From contig MTSC01000011.1 in NCBI GenBank assembly GCA_002368545.1, positions 124,001 through 188,000 on the forward strand: a stretch of 64,000 nt of DNA, in the 5' to 3' direction. Below the pieces are notes generated by a model, which was not told the origin of the DNA, did not search any database, and worked only from the letters and a program-made list of their open reading frames with translations. This document shows positions 9,091 to 20,847 of this stretch, in pieces. Both the position numbers and the translations under genes were made by a program. The number at the start of each line of letters is the position of its first letter. Positions within the stretch are counted from its first letter, which is position 1. Source of the DNA: Ramichloridium luteum (lineage: Eukaryota > Ascomycota > Dothideomycetes > Mycosphaerellales > Dissoconiaceae).

Positions 9091-10469
9091 ATGATGGCTA
9101 AAAATCCAACAGAAGACCATGCCGGTGATGGGTCGATCGCGCTGGAGAAGTCCAGGACCAATTGCGACCAAACCTTGTCAGGCGCGTCAAAATCCGAGAA
9201 AGGTGAAAGCCCGCCAGATGGGGGCTTTCAAGCATGGCTACAGGTGATTGGTTCCTTTGTACTGTTCTTCAATACGTGGTATGCCGTCGCCTGATGCAGT
9301 TCCAATTCCTTCCCCCCGTCTGACGTCTTTGCAGGGGCCTAATGAACACATTTGGCGTTTATCAAGCGTATTACGAGTCCGGTCAATTGTTTACCACCTC
9401 TTCGTCGGACATCTCCTGGATCGGCAGCGTTCAGATGTTTCTGATAATGTCAGTCGGAAGCGTGATAGGACCAATATTTGATGCCGGTCACCTACGAGTC
9501 CTGCTCATCGTCGGGACTTTTGGCGTCGTCTTTGGCCACATGATGCTGTCATTGGCTCACGAGTTCTGGCAGGCACTCCTAGCACAAGCCTTTCTTATCG
9601 GCTTAGGAGCGGGCTTTCTATTTGTCCCGTGTGTGGCAATCATTCCACAATGGTTCAGTTCACGTCTCATCACCGCTATGGGAATCTCAGTCGCCGGTTC
9701 CTCCCTCGGAGGGATCATATACCCGATCCTGTTCAACAATCTTGTACAAGAGATCGGATTTCCTTGGGCGGTACGAGTCCTGGGGTTTTTCGCCCTGGCC
9801 TTGCTCATGATTCCCATCTCTACCATGCGCATGCGCACGAAGCCGACAGCTAAGCGAGCACTCACTGACCCGACTATGTTCAAGGAGCCGGCCTTTCTCA
9901 CATTCATGCTCGGCGGCTTCTTCGGGTATCTTGGCGTATTCATACCCTTCTTCTATATCGCATTTACGTCGGTGGCAAGCGGCTTTGCGGACCCAAATCT
10001 GAGCTTCTATCTTCTTCCGATCCTCAACGGCGCCTCCGTCTTTGGACGCATTCTTCCTGCAATATTGGCTGATCGAGTGGGCCCACTCAACTGTCTGATC
10101 CCAACGGCCGCCGTCAGCGCCCTGTTAGCTTACTGCTTGATCGCTGCGAACAATTTCGCCGGGATCACCGTGCTTGCAGCATTCTACGGATTCTGGAGCG
10201 GAGCGTATATCTCTCTGCCCGCCCCTATCTTCGTCACGCTGACGCCTTCCAACATGCGTCATCTCATTGGAACGCGTATGGGCGTGGGGTTTACGCTCAT
10301 GGGTGTGGGTGCGCTATGTGGTTCGCCGATCGCTGGAGCCATTGCTGGTCCAGAGAATGATTTCACGGGTGTATATATCTGGAGTGGGACAACTTTAGCA
10401 GTGGCTTGTGTCGGGTTCATTGTCACTCGATTCATTCGAGTAGGCTTTAAGATTAGAGTTGTTGTTTAG
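9091..10469 (+). CDS. MFS transporter, monocarboxylate-porter (MCT) family
   Basis: Two exons, 9091-9278 and 9335-10469, with a 56-bp intron splitting the W codon of FNTWGLMNTFGVYQ; 440 residues. A 50-residue hydrophilic N-terminus ends in the family signature PPDGGFQAW, directly before TM1. About twelve hydrophobic segments follow, with the conserved central FVPCVAIIPQWFSSRLITAM block and the loop IPISTMRMRTKPTAKR between the two halves. Fungal MCT-type proteins are plasma-membrane carriers of monocarboxylates, riboflavin or unknown metabolites; substrate cannot be read from sequence. Divergent pairing with a Zn2Cys6 gene suggests substrate-induced expression. Length is normal for the family and no key segment is missing. 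Confidence 0.9.
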
Positions 10470-12809
10470 CAGAGTCAGAATGAGATAAGACTAAACATGG
10501 AGCTTCGAATACGGACTGGAGCTCAATCGCCTTAGAAGAAGGTATGCACTGGTTCTACCCCGCAATAATCGCTAGCATTGTACAGCGATGGCGGACTCTG
10601 CAATGCATGGCCTGAGCCACTGGCCAGACTTCTGAGTAGGTCTAGATGTGTTGATTACTGTTTGGAAACTATGCGCAAACAGGCTCTCGCATATTGCGAT
10701 GATTCCAGCCAAGACGCAGTCGATATACTCGTTACTCACCAGAAATTGCAAATGCAGCAGTATGCCTGTAATGAAGACTGTGTTGGCAATTAATTGCCTA
10801 CCGTCTACGTCTCACATTCTAACAAATCTTCCTGACATGCTCGGTCACTTTATCTGCATCACCAATCGCATGTATTGGACAGTGTCCATCAACATACAAG
10901 GTTGTTAACGTCTGGATCCGCGAAGCCATAATATCGAGTTCTTGTGGAGTTCTTATACGATTATGGCTCGTGAACCCAGAGTGAGCCTTTTCATCGCATT
11001 GAACATTACAGACAGCCAAATTGCGAAATTATGTTAATCCACTGCCCCAGTGCAGAAGCATGCTGAGGACTGCAACTACTGTGTCGAGTAGCGCGGTATA
11101 CCGACCTCTTGGACTAGTCATGCATCGATTCTGGGCCATAGGCTACAACGGTATGAAGACGTTGATATCATCGACCAATGCTAGTGTAGCGAACTTCACT
11201 CTGCTGCTGACCGTAAGGAGCTGAGATGACCTATCAGGGTGTAGGGGCCACGATCGCGTGGAGTAGTGCGGTGAGGCAGATTGTCGGAATGGCGCAACAT
11301 GAGCACCCCTTTGACATGCCGCTATTGTTTAAGGAAGCCAGCAGGCTGCGATTGAATTATTGATGCGATCACCTGGTGGATCAACAACGGAGCCCGCGAC
11401 ACCGGGAGGTCAATCTTGGATAGGCTCCCCAGCAAAAACGTACCCTGGCCCGGCTCCACTTGGTGCTTGGTGCACCATCTGAAGGTTGAAGGTCGCGGCC
11501 GAAAGACGTGAGAAGCCCCGGACATGACGCGTTCTTGCCAAGCCTAGGGAACCTCGAACATAGACGGGAATATCCAACGACTGACGACAGCGGCGCCGCG
11601 GATGACACTAAGTGGAGCAGAGTGATCAGCACGTAGCGCAGTATCAAGTGCGAAGAGCCAATACGCTGTCAGAAGACCAGTGCTATCTTCGCCCGTCGAT
11701 TAGCTCGCAAGGATCGCTTGCTCAGTTCGAGTCTATACGTAGAAAGGCTAGCCGCTAGTAAAGTTCCGTGTAGCCTTCCACCCGTCCAACAGATGGAGGC
11801 TCGGGCGGCACGTCGGGGGTGCAGATACATCTCCACCCATCAGGAAGGGACGAAACGTATTGTGAAGTCAGCCCTCGATTCGCAACTTCCGCCCGAGGCG
11901 GTGTGGGGTCTATCGGGCGACTTGACATGACAGAGCGTGAGAACGAAGACTCGGGAGATAAGCGGGCTCAAGATAAGCTATCCAAGGCAGAAACCGTTTC
12001 CACGACGCTGCCACATAGAATTTCTCTTTCCGCCTGTCCCAAAAGGTCTGCGTGCAACTGGAGCGGCAGCAATTGGTGAGGGGCACTATCGTAACAAACA
12101 AGCCTGGCAACGCGCCTCGTGTTTGTATTCGAGTGAAAGAGTCCCCCTCCCACCAAGGAGGCGTCCAACGTGAAGCAGGATGTTTTTGGTAAGCCTCAGA
12201 GGGCTGTGCGAAAAGCGCCTCCGGAGCCTGGTAGACTCGAGCTACTCAGAATGGAACGGGGCCCTCCAGCGCATACTTACCTCTATTCGGTATCAATTGA
12301 ACCGAAGCTGACTGGCCTCGGACGGGATGCGTTGGAAAAAATTGAAACCACATGAAGTGCCTCAGGGCCTCGGCTACGGCGCTAGTCCATCGACGGCAGA
12401 CGAACCCAGGGTCCAATGACGCAGAGCTCGCTACATCGCACCGCGCGGCAGGGAAGGGCAGGGGTCCCGTCTGAAAGGACGCTTGCTAAAGCCCCCACTC
12501 CATGCGTTGAGGAGTCGGGTCCGACAGCCAGTCGGGTCTCAAGACTGGTTGCGCTAGGACTCAGGTCCGCACGTCACAGCACTTCACGCTCCCGAACGAT
12601 GCTGCACTGGGCTAGGCATTCCGGCGGATGGGAGATCAGGGTGCACGACATGGCCGAGAAGCAAGAACCATTGCTGGTCCTCGTGGTCGGCGAAGCGATG
12701 GCCAATCCCGTGGGTGGCCCTGACATATAACTACTTGGGCAAGGCGTCACGGGCGGGACTGACGAGATCGACTGCCTCCGCGGCCTTCTCCTCTCGATCA
12801 TCGATCACC
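10470..12809. other. Gene-poor stretch, probably decayed sequence
   Basis: 2.3 kb with only short, mutually incompatible open frames on both strands. Base composition is mixed, and I find no protein motif, RNA gene or terminal repeats. It borders the decayed gene at 12810-13583, so it may contain older debris of the same insertion or gene. Confidence 0.5.
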
Positions 12810-13583
12810 ATGGAGAATTTGACCGATGTGCAGGTGCACATCTACTCCGACAGGCAGGCCTTACCAATCCTCCATCGGTTGAAGGACATGGTCAAGGCGG
12901 GCACTTATCGCTACGCCATGCTCTTCACCGTCATCGTTGGCCCCTTCTTCAGCGGGTCGCGCGTGTTCCACAGCCACGACAACAACGCGCACCTGCTCTC
13001 ATTGATTGGGGGCGAGCGGCTTCGCTCACTGAACCGGAAGCGCTTGCCGGCAGGAGAGAAGGGCCGGTGGCCGACGAAGAGTGCCGTCCCACAGGAGCTG
13101 TACAACTATGACCTGTTACAGACCATGAGCAGCGCATCGAAACCGTTGACGGCGACGGATCGTCTAGGTACGAGGAAACCTGGCCGAAGTTGTCGTTTCC
13201 GCGGACTGGCAACGAGAGCAGGACGAAAAGAAGAATTTAGCTGATGTTGTGAGACCGGTTGAAAAGTATACCTGGTCCACTTCGATATCCTTGCCGATGC
13301 CAACGCCCACCGGATTCTGTCCTTGATCGGCCAGTCCGACTTCTCCCAGATCCCGGGTTGGCTGTCCGAAAGCCTTTCCGTGATCCAGCTTGATCCAGAG
13401 CTCGGCCTGACCGATATTCCGCTGCGGTACATTTGCACACAGGCCTTCGATTTGCACAGCGACCTGGACCAGATCTCGACGGTGTTTTTTGGGGTGATGC
13501 ACGAAAGCCTGCAAGAGCTTGTGAATTGTGCGAATTTCAAGGGCCGCATCTACAAATTGTTTGGATTTGTGGATTTTAGGTGA
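12810..13583 (+). pseudogene. Decayed protein-coding gene with two single-base frameshifts
   Basis: A strong-context ATG (A at -3, G at +4) opens a frame with clear coding codon use. It begins MENLTDVQVHIYSDRQALPI and continues through VIVGPFFSGSRVFHSHDNNA. Coding character jumps frame at the A-run 13176-13178 (apparent one-base insertion), continues through NLAEVVVSADWQREQDEKKN, then jumps back after TGG at 13273-13275 (apparent loss of one G). It then runs on through LSLIGQSDFSQIPGWLSESL to a stop at 13581-13583. Without the shifts the product would be about 257 residues. In the first frame translation stops early, at TGA 13242-13244. I do not recognise the family. Both changes are in homopolymers, so assembly error is an alternative to true decay. 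Confidence 0.6.
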
Positions 13584-13973
13584 ACAGAGCCGAGGGGCGA
13601 GCAGTCGGTCGGAAGACCGCTGGACAAAGGCTTGTGATTTACGAATTGCAATGCTTTACTTTTCCGCGTGCGATTCTGCACGTGCCGTGCTGCCAAAGCC
13701 TGCGATCGTGTCGCGGGAAAGAAGGAGGCGACTCGCAGGGATGATGCAGTTTCTTTCGAAGCAGAAGCGCTTCAGGCAGCTTGACTTCGCGCTCGTACGG
13801 CATGCAGGATAGGACCCGCATCCATGGGTCCACTTCTGGGACTCTCGCTCATCGTTCGATCATGACACAGCGTACAATACCGATTTAGGCAAGAGAGAGA
13901 GGCAATTGGATGATGTGCTTCAGTTCGAATGCCTCCGCTCGTCAGATAAAAGAAACCCAGTTTTTCGGGTTGT
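13584..13973. other. Intergenic region without recognisable gene
   Basis: 390 bp between the decayed gene and the 3' end of the convergent histidine kinase gene. Nothing recognisable is seen in it. Confidence 0.5.
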
Positions 13974-16900
13974 CTAGGACACATTCACAGCATTCCTCCA
14001 GTTACAGACGACGCGCTTCAGGTCCTGGATTGAGGCCGGCTTGGTGACGTATTCGTCGACGCCCGCGGCGAACGCGGCCCGGCGATCCTTGTCACTGACC
14101 AAGCCGGTCAAGGCCGCGATGTAAATCCGGGATGGGGGCTGCTTCGACCGCTCGATCGTTCGGATGGCCGATGCGACCTCGAAGCCGGACACCTCGGGCA
14201 TCGAGAGGTCGAGGACGACGATATCGAAGGCGGGGCAATCGGGTTGCGTTTGCGTGCTCTGGAAGGCGTCGATGGCGCCCTGACCGGACCCGACAAGCGT
14301 CGATGCCTCGCGGCTGCACTTCTTGGCGAACATGCTGATGACTTTGAGGTTGATGGCGTTATCGTCGACGAGGAGGAAGCGGGGATCGCGCAACACCCCG
14401 GCCTCGTCCGCCTTCGTCGCAGATGAGCGTCGTTTGGGGGACTGCCCATCATCGTCCGTGGGGGAATGAAGCGTTGGAGAATCGGTACGGCTGTGAGGAC
14501 TTGCTGTGGGAGTATCTGGAATGGTGGGAGCATGAAGTATTTTCGGCTCTCGTGCGGCTGCCTGGGAGCGACAGGCGAACAATGCCGACTGCAGTTTGAA
14601 AGGGTGAATGGGCCCTGATACGCTCGCGATGACGCCAGAAGCCGAAGGGTCCACTTCGAGACGGGCAGATTCGCACAGTATAATCTTCCACATTCCTGTG
14701 AACGCGTCACCCGCTCTTTCTCTTAGTATAGACAAGTCATCCTCCGCGACAAGCACAACGTTGGAGCTTTCCCATCCGTCGCTCCACATGCGAAGACGCA
14801 TACCGAACCACGCATCAAGTGTTCGACTGAGCGAGTCAGCCAGTGCATCGGTGGATCGTTTGTGTCGCACATCCGACTCTTGCATCCATTGTCGCGGTGC
14901 AAACAACAGCGCTTCAGAGGGAAAATCGTCCACGTCGACCGGATGCACGCCAGGTGAGGGTGTCCGGGCAGCGGGCGAGTCGCACCTCGCGGAAGCCAAG
15001 CTGCGGCGAGGAAATGACACGCAGACTTCGGTGCCCGTCGACTCGTCGCTCTCGAACGCGATGTCGCCCTCTAGGCTGCGAATGGCGCTGTTGACCAACA
15101 CGAGCCCGAGTCCGAGCCCGTCATCGAGGGGGTCCTGCTGCGAGAAGGGTTTGCACAGCCCATGCTGTAGGAACTCCTGCGGAATGCCCCGACCCGAGTC
15201 TCTGAAGGTGATTTTGATCTTCTCGCGATCGATGTGCACACTGATGCGTACGCACGTGCCAGCTCGAGCGAACTTCAGACAATTGTGCTCCAGAGGATGT
15301 CAGCTTTTCGTAAGCCATTTAATCTTGCAACTGATACATAACTTACGCAGAGGTTTCTGATTATGGTATCCAACTCGGGATGGTGATCTGTGCAGAATTG
15401 GGAATCCATGGTCGCGTCGAGTGTGACAAGCGTGACCGCCTTGGGAGGCACCGTGTGCGGCATAGTGTTTTCGTGCAAACTTTGGAGGGATTTTATCGCA
15501 CACTGGTGCAGTCGCATGGCCTCGTCGATTGCGTCTGAAATCTGATTGAGAAAAGTCTTCGTACTCGGTCCTTGCCGTAGAGAATCATGTTGGGATGTAC
15601 CCAATCGCTCGATGGCGGAGCTCGACCCATGCGAGACATCCGATTTTTGCCGAGTCGGGTCAGCGATTCGCGAGATTTGGAGCACATTGTCGATGTTGTT
15701 CTTCAGCTGCAGGCCACATGCGGCGGCGCTCTCCAGCCAGTCGTACTGTTGGGCGGAGCAGTCCGTCTCCTGCAGGTATTCTATGCATGCCAGCATGCCG
15801 TGGAGTGGACTGCGCATCTCGTGCGAGACGGATCCGAGGAAATCGGCTTGTTTTCGTGCCATGGCCCGCGCCTCTAGGCGGCGGATGCCCGTCATCAAGG
15901 AGATGCCAAACGACGATAGCGAGGGCAGATCGGTTTTGCCAGAATACACTCGCGAAAATTTGGGCGTCCAACCGAAAATGAAAGCCGTCGGTTCATCAGA
16001 GAAACTGTCCTGCAAAGGCATGTAGATGCACTGTTGAATGCCTGGACAAAGCGCGCAGAGCTTGAGCGAGATTTTTTTTGTGGTCTGTGAGTCTTGTTGG
16101 CTGGATGGTATAAATATGCCTCCATCATCCGTCGAATAGAGGCGAAGGACGACGCCACTGGGGTACAAAGACATCAGCTCGTCCACGATTTCGGGTGGGA
16201 GGGACATGGTGGTGTCTGCCGGGTTCGAGTGCGGAACACCGCCATCGAGGTTCCTAGAAATGGAACTAGGGCTTGCGAGGTCTTCTTGGTGGAATACACT
16301 GCGGATGTAGACCTTCTCCAAGCCTAAGGTGCGCGACAGCAAAGCAGTCGCAGTATCATACATGTCGGCACGAACTTTTTCGACCGCTCCTCTCGAGCCG
16401 ATAATGCCCTCAGCAGAGGCGGCCATCTCCAGCTTGTCGAAGCCCGGCAGCAGGAAAGTGGCCATGTTGAAGTCCAGACAGCGGGCATTCTCGATGGCGG
16501 CGAGGACCTGTGTCAGATGGTCCATCGTATGCCGAGCTGACCTGGCGATCCACTGCCGCTGAGGGCCCGCCAAAGGTTGCAACATGGCATTCTTTTTGAA
16601 GACAAACAATGCACCAACGTGCATGCCCTGAGGCGTGGTAATGGGCGCGCCAGCGTAATACCCGAAGCTTGCGAGAGCCCCATTGACTACGGGCAACGAC
16701 TTGGTGGCCTCGGAGGCCTGGAGATCCAAGATCTCGAAGACGGGAGATTCCGTGGATGCGTAGTCGTGGGTGATGGTCCTCTCGCAGATGCCTCCATCGA
16801 AGAGGATCTGCTCGCAGCCGAACCAGTCGGAGTATCCGATGGTCGGATCGTTGGTGTTCGCCGCGTGCACAACCGAGAGGAAGTACTGATTCTGCTCATC

Positions 16901-17116
16901 CAGCAAACTGAGAGCTGCGAGATCAGCGTCGACGCCGACCATCAAGCAGCGGAGCAGGGCACTCAGGGCGGCATCGCTGTTCGTTGCGCTGTGGGGAGCG
17001 TCGACCTGGTCACAGCCATGTGGGATGGAGCCTGATCGCACTTGGCAGAAGCGACGGACTTGCCAGATACGCTCAGGGTCGGCGATGCTCAAGGCCTGCT
17101 CGCGAGTCAAGACCAT
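13974..17116 (-). CDS. Hybrid histidine kinase (GAF-HisKA-HATPase-receiver)
   Basis: Two exons, 17116-15347 and 15287-13974, giving 1027 residues. The 58-bp intron (GTAAGT donor, GCTGAC branch site, GGAG acceptor) lies inside the N-box; splicing restores IIRNLCHNCLKFARAG, whereas reading through or using the nearer AAG acceptor destroys it. A GAF-like sensor domain occupies about residues 50-220. The phospho-accepting histidine is in SVSHEMRSPLHGML near residue 434. ATP-lid boxes DSGRGIP and DGLGLGLVLV follow. A C-terminal receiver (about 890-1020) has LVDDNAINLKV, the phospho-acceptor VVLDLSMPE, ALTG and the conserved Lys in YVTKPAS. There are no membrane segments, so it is probably cytosolic. 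It should feed a histidine phosphotransfer protein and response regulator. The signal sensed is unknown. Confidence 0.9.
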
Positions 17117-17996
17117 GTCGAGAACGGACAGCGTCGTGCTCGACAGAGAGTCCTTCGTCGTTCACGTAGCAGGCCAGGAACCGCGAGCGTGCGCGAGGGA
17201 TATTGAAGTGCCGGCTGTGGCGAAATTGTTCTTGCGCGCCCTGGCCGAGCGAGAGGCGCTTTGCAGGTCTAGAATTCCGCTGGTTGAGCCCCGCCGGCAA
17301 ATCATCTTACCTTAGCTTCACCAAGAGCCACCTGCAGCCAACCCTGCACCAAACCTTCCCTTGATCGAACACGCCAATGGAAGGTCCTCAATTAAGCGCT
17401 CCCTGCTTAGTTGATTTGTCCTTCGCTACTCATGCAACGTGCCCCACGGTGGCGATGGTAAGAGTTTCGGACTCACGTGCGAATCGAAAAATGAAACGCA
17501 TCAAGGCCCATGAGCTCATCGATATCCTTAATCTCCTATTTCTTGATCTGAGCATCCACTGCCTCATAAGTTGCAAAAGTGACGCGCCTTCGTTCAACAC
17601 TTCGTTCGACAATCGAGGGGCAGGAAGATCGCGATGATGCTTCGACGTGACATCCTCGATAGTCGTGAGATGATCAGTCCAGCACATGGGCACGATATCG
17701 CACAACGCCGTGAGAATTGCACACAAGCGTCACCTTGCGATGTGTTTTCATACTGGTGTGTTCGCTCGTACCACACAGGCAATATACATCACAGATAGAT
17801 TCATAGATGAAGAAGCTGATGGGATGGTTCCAAGGGTCATCGATTCATACCGTAGCGACGGTGATGGCAACATCAACACCCTTCGTCAAGTCGGATTTTC
17901 TTGGTACATACTACCAAGGAATTTGAGGCCTCACATCCAACACTCATTGCCCAAATGAGGACTTTCCAGCAATCGAAAGTAATGATCTTTGCGAAC
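17117..17996. other. Intergenic region without recognisable gene
   Basis: 880 bp between the kinase start and the CoA-ligase stop, both on the minus strand. It must hold the kinase promoter. No supportable gene or repeat is seen. Confidence 0.5.
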
Positions 17997-19943
17997 TCAA
18001 AGCCTCGCCCGCGGCATCGCGCCGTCCTTCCGCTTTGCCGACGCCGACGCCGACGACGACGACAGACCCACCGAACCATCCGACGCCAACCCATCATCCC
18101 GCACCCAGACACCTTTGACCCGCCCAACCCTCCTCTCCTCCCCGGCCAACACGCGCCGTAACAGCTTCCCCGTCGGCGATTTGGGCACGGCCTCCACGAA
18201 TTCGATTTCCCGCAGCCACTTGTACCGCGACTTCCGCTCTTGTGCCCATCGGAGCAGCTCCCTTCCTAACTCAACCTTTGATTGCACTTCGTCCCCTTGC
18301 ACCTTTGCCACATCACCATCCTTCTTTCCCAGCACAACCACAAACGCCTTCGGCTTCTCGCCCGAATACGCATCCGGCACCCCCAGCACCGCCACATCCA
18401 CCACCTTCGGATGCCCCAACAAGCAATCTTCGAGCTCCGCCGGCGCGACCTGCTGCCCACGGACCTTGATCATCTCCTTGATGCGGTCCTCGATGCGCAC
18501 GAGTCCCTCGGCATCGATCCGGCCGACGTCGCCCGTGTGGAAGAACCCATCGGCGTCAAACGTTTCCGCTGTCGCAGCCGGGTTATCCAGGTATCCCATC
18601 GCGATTTGTGGCCCACGGGCCCAGATCTCGCCGACTTCGCCGACGGCGAGTTCCTGTGGCGGGGAACCGGAGAGCGACATGACCTTCGCGACCGTGTTCG
18701 CAACCAGCTTGCCGCCCGTGCTGGCGTATTTGTAATTAAAGTGACTCGCGGGCGTCGCGGAGATGCACGCCGTCGACTCCGTCGCGCCGTAGCCCTGCCG
18801 GAACCCGGACTCGGGGAATTTCTTCTTGAGCAGTTCCGTGATCTCTGGCGGGATGGGCGCGGAGCCGGAGGACCAGGTGCGGACGGTGCGGCGCAGGTCC
18901 GCGACGTAGGGCTCCACGGCCTTGTCGTGGACCAGCCGGATGATGATCGGCGGGACGAGGATCGGCTCGCGGATGCGGTAGGTGATCAGCGCGCGCAGCA
19001 TGCGCTCGAAGTCGAAGGTGCCGGGCAGCATGATGCAGCGGCCGTTCATGCAGAGCGGGTAGTGCACGTAGCGCACGAGGCCCGTGATGTGGAAGAGCGG
19101 CGTCACGGCCAGGATGCTGTAGGGCTCGCCCGGCTCGCGGACTTGCAGTTGACGGAGTTGCAGGCATTGCGCGATCAGGTTGTGATGGCTGAGCATGACG
19201 GCCTTGGGGAGGCCGGTCGTGCCGGAGCTGAAGTTGAGATAGCCGCAGACGTCGCGGTTCGTGCGGCCGGCGGGAATGCTGTAGGCTGGTGCGTGAGGAC
19301 CGGAGTGTCGTCGGCCGAGGGCGACGAGATCTTGGATTGTCTTGAACCCGGAGACGGCGCCTTCGAGGAGGAAGATCTGTTGCCGGGGCAGGCCGACTTT
19401 CTCGGCGGCGGCGAGTGCTACCGGCAACGCTCCCGGGAGTGTGAACAGGAACTTCGTCTTGGCGACTTTCAGCGCGAAGGCCATTTCCTCGACATTGTAA
19501 GCTGGCGACGCGCCGTTGACTCGGCCGCCTACGAGGAACACCAATCGTCAGCCATCCGATACTCAGCACTGACATCGTCCCAATGGGGCTTACCTGCTCG
19601 CACCGTCGCCCACACGGCGATCGGGTACCAGATGTGATTGGTCGAGAACAGCGACGTCGTGTCGCCGGGCTGGAAGCCGTAATGCTGCCGTAATGCCGTG
19701 CTCAGATAGATGGCCTTTTCCTTGACGTCGACGAAGTCGAGCCGTTCATGCGTAACGGCATTCTCGTAGAAGCCGAGCCGGTTGCGCCGCGAGTACCGCA
19801 GTGGCGAATACTCAGCACTTTCAAAGGCCCATTGCCAGGTTGTGAGGTTTGTGGGAACTGTCACGAGGTCAGTATAGACTCAATCCCGTCGCTCAGCAGA
19901 ACATACTGTCGAGGTCGGGATGTTCCGACTTCCAGAGCACCAT
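17997..19943 (-). CDS. AMP-dependent acyl-CoA synthetase / 4-coumarate-CoA ligase-like enzyme, possibly peroxisomal
   Basis: Three exons: 19943-19907, 19857-19594 and 19528-17997, 610 residues. The 37-nt first exon supplies the true ATG and the family start MVLWKSEHPDLDIPTNLTTW; the apparent downstream start at 19864 is only a GTG. ANL-superfamily motifs are complete: the phosphate loop NFSSGTTGLPKAVMLSHHN, YGATES, FHTGDVGRID, the hinge RIKEMIKVRGQQVAP and the catalytic lysine in PKSPTGKLLRR. The protein ends ARL, an acceptable peroxisomal PTS1 variant. Such enzymes adenylate a carboxylate and transfer it to CoA, for fatty, phenylpropanoid or other aromatic acids; the exact substrate is not predictable. 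A serine/alanine-rich low-complexity tail precedes the PTS1. It is next to a sensor kinase and near an MCT-type transporter. Confidence 0.9.
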
Positions 19944-20847
19944 TGTCTCTGATGCTTATGTTGGAATGGTATGGAGTCTTGTTCGGTTCCGGTCTTCCGC
20001 AGTGTAATTCACTCACTACCTATTGTACGAATCACGAAGCTGTCAAGGACAACACGACGCAATGAAAGAGAAGCATAAAGAGCAGCACCAACACAACCAC
20101 GGAATGCTACCGCACGACACCAACAGCCAGACTCGCGCGCAAGCAAAGGCAAGGCCCAGCCACAGCACGCTGATCAGCTCGGCCGGCCACCGAAGTCGCC
20201 ATGCGGACCAGTCGCCGGCCAGGCGTGATGTCTCTCATGTTGGACTCGCCGTAGTGTTTCGTTGGCGTGCACGCGTGCGTGGTGTGTGTGGTGTGGTGTG
20301 CCGCACGCCGCCGGAAGGATGGATGGTAGTGGGGAAGCTTCGATCGGATTGGCGCTGCCGAAGTCGGGCGGCGGCTTTGGGGGCGAGTGTGGGGAATGGT
20401 GTGCGGGCGGGTGTGGTGAGCGGCGGACATCAAACGATTCATGCGTTCGTCCGGTATATTGTGGACAATAGTACGGGCACGGTGCAAGATGCTTGGAATG
20501 GCTCTCAAGGGCTTTGAATGACTTTGCTGTCATCGCGGTTGAACCACGTCGCAGTCAAGAAGCAGCAATCATGGCCTCCCCACTCGACGATGTCCATTCC
20601 CGCCTGATTCTTCTTCTCGTCCTGTGACAATGTTTGGGTCTTGCTTCCATATCGTCTGACTCTAGGAGCACCGAAAGACGCCCGCGGGTGTAATCGCAAG
20701 ATCTTCTGATTGTGCCATAAAAGTGCCCCGAGTTGATTAAGTCGTCCTCCTGTCTTCCGATTGTCCTACCCTCATGTTCTGCAAGATCTCAATGAGCCCA
20801 CGATCATGGACAACAAAGACTCATATTCCGATCTTGAACGACTCTGC
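19944..20847. other. Intergenic region with GT-rich tract
   Basis: 904 bp upstream of the CoA-ligase gene and downstream of the small basic protein gene. A GTGTGTGGTGTGG-type tract lies near 20280-20300. Open frames here read low-complexity His/Arg/Gly and are judged spurious. Confidence 0.5.

Noticed and set aside
11690..11745. tRNA-like A-box (TTAGCTCGCAAGG) and B-box-like GTTCGAGTC
   Set aside because: The boxes are too close together for an anticodon arm, and no acceptor or anticodon stem can be paired.
12714..13244. Intact gene call for the 176-codon frame
   Set aside because: It starts at a GTG and ends where the frame is lost; coding signal continues in other frames, so a disrupted gene fits better.
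18282..19637. 451-codon antisense frame over the CoA ligase
   Set aside because: Same cause; the sense strand carries all catalytic motifs and clean splice sites.
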